DNA of 64,000 bases from assembly GCA_017656265.1 (NCBI GenBank), contig JACDOD010000006.1, positions 1 through 64,000 of the forward strand, written 5' to 3'. Shown here piece after piece: positions 17,616 to 24,898 of this stretch (positions are counted from its first letter, which is position 1; each line of letters begins with the position of its first letter). The stretch comes from Bacillaceae bacterium. GTDB lineage: Bacteria > Bacillota > Bacilli > Bacillales > Alkalibacillaceae. Under the pieces are notes generated by a model. It had not been told where the DNA came from, did not search any database, and saw only the letters and a list, made by a program, of their open reading frames with translations. A program made the translations under genes and the position numbers.

Positions 17616-18332
17616 ATGGAACATCTGGAAGAACAGGATCTCGCGATGCTGGAACCTCTTTTCTTTGAAGGTTATTTACATGAAAACAACCAGCATATCT
17701 GGGAAATGATTTTACCCAAAAGATTAAGACGTATGTACGATATTTTAAATAAACGAACAGAATATATATCCGTTTTAACGGAAGCGGTGGATGACGGGCA
17801 TAATCAGGCGGCCATTTTGCGGAGTGCGGAGGCGTTTGGTGTTCAAAATGTTCACATAGTGACGGGCAAAACGCCATTTGATCCTTCCAGAAGCATTTCC
17901 AAAAGTGCTGACAGCTGGCTAACCCTGAAGAAACATCAGACGATTGAAGGTGCCATTCATGAACTGAAAAATGGCGGATATCAGATTCTGGCCAGCAACC
18001 TGAGTAAAGATGCGGTTCCTATTCAGGAGATTGACGTCTCAAGACCGACCGTTTTGTTGTTTGGGAATGAACAGAGCGGAATTTCAGAGAAAGCTCTGGA
18101 ACTTTCTGATCAGGATTTTATTATCCCTATGGAAGGGTTTATGCAGAGTTTTAATGTGTCCGTTGCCGCAGCTTTAAGCTTATATGAAGTGACAAAGAGG
18201 GCGAGGGAGCAAGCTGGCGACATTTACTTCTTAAATGAAGCCCGGAAAAAAGAGCTGTACCATCAATGGATGATGAAAACTTTGAATCCCCGGGTGAGAA
18301 AAATGGTGAAAGCAGGGAAGATTCCCGGGTGA
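17616..18332 (+). CDS. TrmH/SpoU-family tRNA or rRNA 2'-O-methyltransferase
   Basis: A 238-aa SPOUT methyltransferase that uses SAM to 2'-O-methylate RNA, most like TrmH acting on guanosine 18 of tRNA. The three SPOUT motifs are present: the N-terminal RSAEAFGVQ asparagine/arginine region (about residues 70-80), the LLFGNEQSGIS loop of the trefoil knot (about 150), and FNVSVAAALSLYEV (about 182-195). The ATG at 17616 is favoured over TTG 17601 because GGGGGTGA lies just before it. It is a single gene with a hairpin after it. Confidence 0.88.
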   Translation: MEHLEEQDLAMLEPLFFEGYLHENNQHIWEMILPKRLRRMYDILNKRTEYISVLTEAVDDGHNQAAILRSAEAFGVQNVHIVTGKTPFDPSRSISKSADSWLTLKKHQTIEGAIHELKNGGYQILASNLSKDAVPIQEIDVSRPTVLLFGNEQSGISEKALELSDQDFIIPMEGFMQSFNVSVAAALSLYEVTKRAREQAGDIYFLNEARKKELYHQWMMKTLNPRVRKMVKAGKIPG

Positions 18333-18363
18333 ACAACGGAGAAATTTAGTTGATGAAAAAACA

Positions 18364-18409
18364 GGGCTGTCTCCTGGATATAAAAGATCTCTGGAGGCAG
18401 CCCCTTTAT
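18364..18409 (+). terminator. Terminator of the TrmH-family gene
   Basis: An 11-bp stem, GGGCTGTCTCC with GGAGGCAGCCC (one mismatch), and a weak T-run (CTTTATAT). Confidence 0.6.
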
Positions 18410-18552
18410 ATTGAACAATAGATGAATCATTGATTTAAATGCTTCACCAATTCTATTCGAAATAATTTTTTGCTAAAACTGCTCACTAACCTTATAACAG
18501 CGTTTAATCAAATCATCGTATATCTTTGATTTTGCATCTCTTTCAATTTGCA

Positions 18553-19062
18553 CTAATATATTTTCAATAATTCAGACGGGCTGGTGCTCCATACATCATG
18601 ATGTAAAACTTTATGGGCTAAGTTCTTAATTTGCTCATTGGTATTAGGATTGCCCCTTAAATAGTATTTAGATAGTAGAATCCATAATTTTAAATGGTGA
18701 CCAACAAAATCATTTTTAACATGAGTAACGGACGGAGCATGTGGAGTAGCTATACACTCAATATCTATAAACCAAAAAGGAGGGTTCCCTGACAAAAAAT
18801 AAGTCTGAACATATGAATCTGGAAGCAAACTGGGTGCCCAATCATAAAATAATATTGGGAAGTGTTTAGCCAGTATTTCTGGAAGTTCCAAAGCAAAAGC
18901 ACCATTATCATAACCTGAAACATCTATACCAATGTCAATATCTGAGTATTCATCAAACTCACCCTTTGCTAGGCTCCCTCTTAAAAAAGCTTCTTTAACT
19001 TTATCCTCTTGATTGAATAATTGAATCATTTCATTTCCTAATTGAATTCGGCCGTCAGTCAT
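18553..19062 (-). CDS. Nucleotidyltransferase-domain protein
   Basis: A 169-aa protein of the polymerase-beta-like nucleotidyltransferase fold. The diagnostic GS-x-x-x-G and DxD pattern is at residues about 29-45 (RGSLAKGEFDEYSDIDIGID). The C-terminal part resembles the small helical domain of minimal nucleotidyltransferases. Related antibiotic adenylyltransferases are about 250-280 aa, so this is either a shorter family or slightly shortened. It is more AT-rich than its neighbours. GGGGGT precedes the ATG. Substrate unknown. It lies 56 bp downstream of the fructosamine kinase gene on the same strand. Confidence 0.78.
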   Translation of the reverse strand: MTDGRIQLGNEMIQLFNQEDKVKEAFLRGSLAKGEFDEYSDIDIGIDVSGYDNGAFALELPEILAKHFPILFYDWAPSLLPDSYVQTYFLSGNPPFWFIDIECIATPHAPSVTHVKNDFVGHHLKLWILLSKYYLRGNPNTNEQIKNLAHKVLHHDVWSTSPSELLKIY

Positions 19063-19118
19063 CGAATACCCCCATACTAACTAAAAATTCCAATGATCCA
19101 CATATTGAATGTAGACCA

Positions 19119-19985
19119 TTAAACATATTTTAATAGGATTCGGTCCACAGATCCCCCATACCCTTCTCCAAACAGGTTCAAATGAACGAGGAGGTAATAG
19201 AGTTGATAAAGGGGCTTAACATCGTTGTAATAATCAGGCAGGGGAAAGACTTCTGCATAAGCCCGGTAGAAAGTATGGGAGAAGCCCCCGAACAGTTCGG
19301 TGAAGGCCATTTCGAATAGATGATCCCCGTATAAAATGGAAGGATCGATTAAATAAGGTGCTCCTCCGGGGCCGACGATCCAGTTGCCGCCCCATAGATC
19401 TCCATGTAAAAGGGAGGGGCGTGGGGAATCCGGAATCCATCGGTCCAGCTGGTCGAGCAATTGTTCCATCCGTTTTTTTCGTGTCCCCGTCATTCGGCCC
19501 CGTTCAAGGGCTATTTTATACTGGGGGTACAGCCTGCGATCCCGGTAGTATGTCACCCAGCTGTCAAACCATCCATTGGGCTGGGGAAGTTCCCCGATAA
19601 ATGTATCTTCTCCATATCCGAAATGGGTATGATAAGTACGGTGCATTTCAGCAAGGTTATGTCCCAGTTCTTCGTCAGTATGAGGGGCTTTTTGTCCTTT
19701 CACCCAGTCCAGTATGAGAACCCCTGTTTCCTGTTTTTCGGGTTCATTATAATAATGGACGTGAGGAACCTTTATCGTCTCGGATGCTTCAATTTCCTCA
19801 AGGCCCTTTGCTTCAACACGGAAAAAATGAGATGGAACTCCTTTATTAGTTTTGACAAAATACTCTCCATCACGGGTAAGGACATAGTAAGCGTCATTAA
19901 TGCTTCCGCCAGAAATAGATTGAATCTGTTCAACTTCTGTTGTAAATTGATGCTCTTCCAGTAGTCTGATCACCTCTTTTGACAA
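19119..19985 (-). CDS. Fructosamine kinase family protein
   Basis: A 288-aa kinase of the FN3K/YniA family, which phosphorylates sugar adducts on protein amines (fructosamine or ribulosamine) so that they fall off. Aminoglycoside-phosphotransferase-like fold: nucleotide-binding GGSINDAY and YFVKTN near the N-terminus, catalytic LLHGDLWGGNW and metal-binding LIDPSILYGDHLFEMAF in the C-terminal half. AAAGGAGG (in codons 5-7 of the longer frame) lies eight bases before TTG 19985, which I take as the start; the open frame extends to 20012. Confidence 0.88.
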   Translation of the reverse strand: MSKEVIRLLEEHQFTTEVEQIQSISGGSINDAYYVLTRDGEYFVKTNKGVPSHFFRVEAKGLEEIEASETIKVPHVHYYNEPEKQETGVLILDWVKGQKAPHTDEELGHNLAEMHRTYHTHFGYGEDTFIGELPQPNGWFDSWVTYYRDRRLYPQYKIALERGRMTGTRKKRMEQLLDQLDRWIPDSPRPSLLHGDLWGGNWIVGPGGAPYLIDPSILYGDHLFEMAFTELFGGFSHTFYRAYAEVFPLPDYYNDVKPLYQLYYLLVHLNLFGEGYGGSVDRILLKYV

Positions 19986-20076
19986 ACCATAGACCTCCTT
20001 TGATAAGAACAAAAATGATCTCTGTTTTTAGCAATATCAATCTGACATCAACAAACGACAATTTTTTACAGGATAT

Positions 20077-20196
20077 GACAAGTGACAGGCACCTGTCGAA
20101 CGGGATGATGGGGAGAAGAACGCTGATATTCCCCGTGATTAAAGGATTTACATTCGACAAGTGACAGGCACCGTTTTTTTTAACAGGCACCGTTTT
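20077..20196. repeat. Short direct repeats with CAGGCACC core
   Basis: GACAAGTGACAGGCACC occurs at 20077-20093 and 20156-20172, and AACAGGCACCG again from 20182, each of the latter two followed by eight or more T. The first copy sits within the perfect palindrome GACAGGCACCTGTC (20084-20097). No gene is seen in 19986-20199. Confidence 0.65.
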
Positions 20197-20199
20197 TTT

Positions 20200-20949
20200 T
20201 TAGCTGGTTTGTTTGTTGGTGTGTTTTTCGCGGAATTCTTTTGGTGTGATGCCTGTATGTTTTTTGAACAGGGCTGTATAATAGCTCTGGTTGCAGAACC
20301 GGAACAGGGAAGAAATTTCGGAAATAGGCGAGGTTGTATGCAATAGAAAATATTTTGATTCTTCAATTCTCTTCTTATTTATATATTGAACTATAGAAAC
20401 GCCCACTTCCTTTTTAAATAGGTGCGATAAATAGCTCGCGCTGACATAACTATGTTTGGCTATGACCTCCAGTTTTAAATGTTGAAGGATGTGATCGTGA
20501 ATATACGTAATGGCACGGTTAATCGTTTTGCTGTAAGGCAGCTTTTCTTCCTCTTTCAGCACATGAATAAAATGGTCCAGCATGCTGTATTCCAGCTGTT
20601 CAAGTTCATGGTAATCTTCAATTCGTTCAATTTCCAGGATGTACGTATCGCTTAAATTGAATGCTTTTTCGGGCTGAACCCCTCCCTGAATAATGGCCCG
20701 GGTAAACAGCGTACAGCTGCAGATAAGAGAGTTTTTTAATGAGCGTATGGACTGCTGAGCCAGTTTTGGCCGCTGATCGCGATTAATACTCCCTAAAATA
20801 TTTAATGCTTTGGTCCGGTTTCCGTTTTTAATCGCATCCAGCAGCCTTTGTTCCATTAAAAAAGATGGATGAATGTATTCATTTTCAAGGTTTTTCATTC
20901 TTATTTGCTGAAATTTTTCGATCATGGAAGGTTTAATTCTGCTCTTCAT
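20200..20949 (-). CDS. AraC-family transcriptional regulator
   Basis: A 249-aa regulator. The C-terminal 100 residues form the double helix-turn-helix AraC DNA-binding domain (AITYIHDHILQHLKLEVIAKHSYVS, then SYLSHLFKKEVG and the second helix pair ending GITPKEFREKH). The N-terminal ~140 residues are helical without a recognised sensor fold; similar proteins sit beside sugar-ABC operons. The start at 20949 is favoured by GTGGGTGA just upstream. It is divergent from the sugar ABC transporter operon across 117 bp, so it probably controls that operon. Confidence 0.87.
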   Translation of the reverse strand: MKSRIKPSMIEKFQQIRMKNLENEYIHPSFLMEQRLLDAIKNGNRTKALNILGSINRDQRPKLAQQSIRSLKNSLICSCTLFTRAIIQGGVQPEKAFNLSDTYILEIERIEDYHELEQLEYSMLDHFIHVLKEEEKLPYSKTINRAITYIHDHILQHLKLEVIAKHSYVSASYLSHLFKKEVGVSIVQYINKKRIEESKYFLLHTTSPISEISSLFRFCNQSYYTALFKKHTGITPKEFREKHTNKQTS

Positions 20950-21002
20950 ATATTCACCCACAAACATAAAAATTTAGTAGATATATAAAAATTTTAATAT
21001 CA

Positions 21003-21017
21003 TTGTAAGCGATTACG
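21003..21017 (+). promoter_or_regulatory. cre-like site (CcpA) in front of the sugar operon
   Basis: TTGTAAGCGATTACG agrees with the cre consensus (WTGNAANCGNWNNCW) at all but the final base, and lies about 50-65 bp before the binding-protein start, a usual place for carbon catabolite repression. Assignment to CcpA is inferred. Confidence 0.55.
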
Positions 21018-21066
21018 CAATAAAATGAAACTGAGTCTTTTGAAAAAAATGGGGGAGGTCTAAGAA

Positions 21067-22386
21067 ATGAAAAAGTGGCTATTAAGTCTTTTGATGGTAG
21101 CTTTTGTATTTGCTTTAGCTGCTTGTAACGGCGGAGACGAAACCGGTGACAACGGCGGAGACGAAGCCAATGGAAATGACACAACTCAAAATGAAGACAC
21201 AGAACAGAATGATAATGAAACAAATGACAACAATGAAGCGAATAACTCAGATGAAAAAACTGTAATTAAGTTTGCAGCTCAAAATGATAATACTCCAGCA
21301 ACACAAAAAGTCATTGATGCGTTTAACAGCAGTCAGGACAAGTATGTTGTGGAATGGGTAGAAATGACAAACGATTCTGCTCAAATGCATGACCAGCTGC
21401 TGAACTCTCTTTCCAGTGAGTCCAGTGAGTATGACGTGATCTCCATGGACGTTGTCTGGGCAGGAGAATTTGCTGGTGCTGGTTTCCTTGAGCCAATTGA
21501 TATTATGATGGAAGACGCAGGCTTAAATGCAGAAGATTTTAACCAGGGTTCCATGATTTCCGGTAACTACAAAGGCATTCAGTATACACTGCCATTCTTC
21601 CCTGATTTAGGACTGCTTTACTACCGCTCGGATATTGTATCTGAAGAGGATGCACAGAAATTAATTTCCGGTGATTATACTTACGGAGATTTAGCGGCCA
21701 TGGCAGAAAAATACACTGGCCAAAATGATACAAAGTATGGTTTTGTCTATCAATCTAAACAATATGAAGGTTTAACAGTAAATGTAACAGAATTTACTGA
21801 TCAGTTCAGCAATATTGAAGAAGGATTGCAAACGATGTATGACTTCACAACCGCTGACTGGACACCAGAAAACATTTTGACGTTTACAGAAGGTGAAACC
21901 CATACAGCATTCGAAAATGGCGATGCCGTATTTGCTCGTAACTGGCCATATATGTATGGCCGCATCAAAAACCCTGATACTGGAGCTGCTGTAACTCCAG
22001 AACAGGTAGGCGTTGCACCGCTTCCAAATGGCGGAGCAGTAGGCGGATGGCTGTTAGGTATCAGCAAATTCTCTGAAAATAAAGAAGGTGCATGGGAGTT
22101 CTTGAGCTTCCTTGCTGGACCAGAAGGGCAGAAGATTATGTCCACTGAAGGCGGATATCTGCCAGGTTATGCCCCATTAATGGAAGATCAAGAGGTGCTT
22201 GGTTCAAACGATATGCTTTCATTTGAAGGATTCCAGAATGCACTGAACTCGACCATTGCACGTCCGGTATCTCCAAACTACTCTGAAACGTCTGATACCA
22301 TTCAGGTTAGCACGCATAAATATTTAAGCTCCGGTAATGGTCTGGATGAAGCTGCTCAAGCTATTGAAGATGCACTAGCTGAATAA
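21067..22386 (+). CDS. Sugar ABC transporter substrate-binding lipoprotein
   Basis: A 439-aa MalE-type (family 1) extracellular binding protein that captures an oligo- or disaccharide for the downstream permeases. Signal peptide with lipobox LAAC, Cys20; then a remarkable acidic low-complexity linker (about residues 21-65, almost only Asp, Glu, Asn, Gly, Thr), suited to high salt; then the bilobal domain (VIKFAAQND ... DVISMDVVWAGEFAGAG ... GGAVGGWLLGISKFSENK). GGGGGAGG precedes the ATG. It is the first gene of the operon, followed after a repeat by two permeases and a GH65 enzyme. The substrate is probably an alpha-glucobiose. Confidence 0.92.
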   Translation: MKKWLLSLLMVAFVFALAACNGGDETGDNGGDEANGNDTTQNEDTEQNDNETNDNNEANNSDEKTVIKFAAQNDNTPATQKVIDAFNSSQDKYVVEWVEMTNDSAQMHDQLLNSLSSESSEYDVISMDVVWAGEFAGAGFLEPIDIMMEDAGLNAEDFNQGSMISGNYKGIQYTLPFFPDLGLLYYRSDIVSEEDAQKLISGDYTYGDLAAMAEKYTGQNDTKYGFVYQSKQYEGLTVNVTEFTDQFSNIEEGLQTMYDFTTADWTPENILTFTEGETHTAFENGDAVFARNWPYMYGRIKNPDTGAAVTPEQVGVAPLPNGGAVGGWLLGISKFSENKEGAWEFLSFLAGPEGQKIMSTEGGYLPGYAPLMEDQEVLGSNDMLSFEGFQNALNSTIARPVSPNYSETSDTIQVSTHKYLSSGNGLDEAAQAIEDALAE

Positions 22387-22445
22387 ACAAGTTTTATATA
22401 TGGATAAGGGGAAGTCCCAAAATCGTGTAAGAATATGAATAGACA

Positions 22446-22626
22446 GAAAGCCAGGAAATGCCCGGCACTCCTGATCGGCTAAAAGTGGCTGCGATCCGTA
22501 GCCAATGCCGACACCAGCCCGTCCTGGGCGGAACGGAAGAAACGAGCCAGGTGAGACCCAGTAGGACAGAAGCCCGAGGGAGTCTCGCGGGCCGTTCGCG
22601 TAAAGGGAGGGCATTTTCCTGGCTTT
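22446..22626. repeat. Intergenic inverted-repeat element between binding-protein and permease genes
   Basis: The 18-base ends GAAAGCCAGGAAATGCCC and GGGCATTTTCCTGGCTTT pair almost perfectly. The interior (GTGAGACCCAGTAGGACAG, GCCCGAGGGAGTCTCGCGGG) matches the pattern of common Bacillaceae intergenic repeats and contains its own stem GAGACCC...GAGTCTC. It fills most of the 415-bp gap inside the operon. No coding potential is seen. Confidence 0.7.
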
Positions 22627-22801
22627 ATATTCGTGATTTGGCATTTGGGGCGCCCCCTTCTTTCTTGGAGAATGGCTATTGAAATCATCTGCCTGCCCAT
22701 TCGTTTAGGGATCTTATCATAAAAGCATGATAACCAGCGCCGAGGCTCATCTTGTGTGACGGAAGGGAGTAGTTTGAAGTGGCAGGAAGGAGGTCAACCG
22801 C

Positions 22802-24016
22802 ATGAAAAAGATGGGGTTTAAGGAATTTCTCTATATCCTCCCGGTCCTATTGCTGATCGGTGTATTTTCGTTGTGGCCGGTCATACAGTCTTTCACTTAT
22901 TCCTTTTTTGACTACCGGCTGAACGATCAGACGAAATCGGAATTGCTCCTCAGCGAAAAATTTAATGTGGAATTATTCAATGAACGGTCTTTCTATGTAG
23001 AGCGATTTTTAAATCAAAGTAAGGAGAACATTACATCAGAAGAAGATCAAAACCGAGTGGAGACGGTCATTGAGGACTTGAACCAGCTGGATCAGCAGTT
23101 TGAGGGACAGGAAGGCATTATTAAGATATCCGGTGATACAACAGAACAGGTCCTGGCCGTCTATGAATCTGCTAGCCAGCTTGTCCGTGATTTAAGTGAA
23201 AAATATGAACTGGTTCAGGAAGAAAACCTTCCTTTGCTCATCGATGATATTAAAAACAGCTTAGTTCAATCCAATTTTATTGGGTTTGACGGCTATATAA
23301 AAGCCTTGACTGACGACCGACTGCAATATTCTCTGGGCGTGACGCTAGCCTTTACGATTATATCTGTGTTTTTGGAACTTGTTTTTGGTCTCGGTATGGC
23401 CATGATTATGAACAAAGCCATGCAAGGTCAAGGCTTCATCCGGGTAACTTCCCTCATTCCGTGGGCGATTCCTACAGCGGTAGCAGCTCTGATGTGGAGT
23501 TATTTATATGATGGGCATTATGGAGTGGTCGCATCCATCTTTGAAAGTCTGGGTCTGATCAGCAATTCTACGGACTTGCTTCAGACCAGTATTGGCGGAA
23601 TCAGTGCGGTCATTCTGGCGGATGTGTGGAAAACTACACCATATATGGCGATCTTGCTTCTCGCTGGTCTGCAAAATATACCAAATTCCTTATATGAAGC
23701 GGCTTCTATTGATGGAGCCTCGAAAGTTCAGCAATTTTTCAAAGTAACGCTGCCGCTGCTAAAGCCGTCTATTCTGGTCGCTCTTTTATTCCGGACGCTG
23801 GATGCTTTTCGGGTATTTGATTTGATTTATGTTTTAACTGGCGGCGGTCCCGGCGGAGCAACTGAAACCATGTCTGTATATGCCTATAAGGTGATGTTTG
23901 GCCAGATGAATTTCGGCTATGGATCGGTCATCGTGATGATTATGTTTATTTGCGTGGCGATCATTGCGACGATTTATGTCAAAGTACTGGGAACCAATTT
24001 AATGGAAAAAAATTAA
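22802..24016 (+). CDS. Sugar ABC transporter permease (MalF-like) with large extracytoplasmic insert
   Basis: A 404-aa inner-membrane permease. The first membrane segment is at about 10-32. An unusual extracytoplasmic insertion of about 130 residues (about 40-170), charged and helix-rich (NITSEEDQNRVETVIEDL), comes before the core of five membrane segments. The ATPase-docking EAA loop is EAASIDGASKVQQFFKVTLP (about 300). MalF of E. coli also carries an insert (P2) that touches the binding protein; here the insert follows TM1. Start preceded by GGAAGGAGG. Adjacent to the second permease (12 bp apart). No ATPase gene is nearby, so a shared MsmX-type ATPase is expected. Confidence 0.9.
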   Translation: MKKMGFKEFLYILPVLLLIGVFSLWPVIQSFTYSFFDYRLNDQTKSELLLSEKFNVELFNERSFYVERFLNQSKENITSEEDQNRVETVIEDLNQLDQQFEGQEGIIKISGDTTEQVLAVYESASQLVRDLSEKYELVQEENLPLLIDDIKNSLVQSNFIGFDGYIKALTDDRLQYSLGVTLAFTIISVFLELVFGLGMAMIMNKAMQGQGFIRVTSLIPWAIPTAVAALMWSYLYDGHYGVVASIFESLGLISNSTDLLQTSIGGISAVILADVWKTTPYMAILLLAGLQNIPNSLYEAASIDGASKVQQFFKVTLPLLKPSILVALLFRTLDAFRVFDLIYVLTGGGPGGATETMSVYAYKVMFGQMNFGYGSVIVMIMFICVAIIATIYVKVLGTNLMEKN

Positions 24017-24028
24017 GGAGGGAAGGGC

Positions 24029-24871
24029 ATGGCAAAACCAAAACATCCAAATGGAGCGAAGAAATGGCCCTTTTTTAGTGTGTTATTGATTTACCTGGCC
24101 GTCGTAGTATTTCCATTTTTCTGGGTCTTAATCACCTCCTTTAAAAGCAATGGCGAAATTTTTGGCGACAATGCCTTTGGGTTGATTCCCCAAAACCCGA
24201 CTCTTGAACATTATGTAACGGTCATCACGGAAAAAGGCATGTTGCATGCTATTTTAAACAGTTTAATTGTATCGACAATTACAACAGTATATATCATTCT
24301 TGTGGCAACCCTATCAGCCTATGCTATTTCCAGGTTTGAGTTTCGGGGCAAAAATTTGCTGCTTGGATTGATTTTAGCTGTATCCATGTTCCCGCAAATG
24401 ATTGTTGTTGGTCCGATTTATGATCTGTTTTTGAGTCTGGGCTGGACGAACAGTTATTGGGTGGTGCTCCCATATTCATCCATCACCCTTCCGATGGCGG
24501 TCTGGATATTAGTCACTCATTTTAATCAGATTCCCCTTGCTCTTGAGGAATCTGCCAAAATCGACGGGGCTACTCCTTTTCAGACCTTATTCAAGATTGT
24601 ATTTCCATTAGCTGCACCCGGAGTATTTACAACTGCCATTATTGTGTTCATCATTGCCTGGAATGAGTTTCTGCTGACTATTACATTAAATGCCAACAGC
24701 AATTTTCATACCGTACCAGTTGCGATTTCATTTTTACGAACCCAATTTGAAATTTTGTGGGGTCAGGTTGCAGCGGCAACTATTATCGTTACCATCCCGA
24801 CACTCATCATCGTATTGTTATTCCAGCGTCAGATTGTTTCCGGTTTAACAAGCGGCGGCGTAAAAGAATAA
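24029..24871 (+). CDS. Sugar ABC transporter permease (MalG-like)
   Basis: A 280-aa partner permease with six membrane segments and the EAA loop EESAKIDGATPFQTLFKIVFP at about residues 170-190, which docks the ATPase. It pairs with the preceding MalF-like protein to form the translocation channel. AAGGAGGGAAGG lies before the ATG. It is 27 bp from the GH65 gene, in the same operon. Confidence 0.93.
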   Translation: MAKPKHPNGAKKWPFFSVLLIYLAVVVFPFFWVLITSFKSNGEIFGDNAFGLIPQNPTLEHYVTVITEKGMLHAILNSLIVSTITTVYIILVATLSAYAISRFEFRGKNLLLGLILAVSMFPQMIVVGPIYDLFLSLGWTNSYWVVLPYSSITLPMAVWILVTHFNQIPLALEESAKIDGATPFQTLFKIVFPLAAPGVFTTAIIVFIIAWNEFLLTITLNANSNFHTVPVAISFLRTQFEILWGQVAAATIIVTIPTLIIVLLFQRQIVSGLTSGGVKE

Positions 24872-24898
24872 GCAACATAGAAAAAGAGGTGAGACAGA

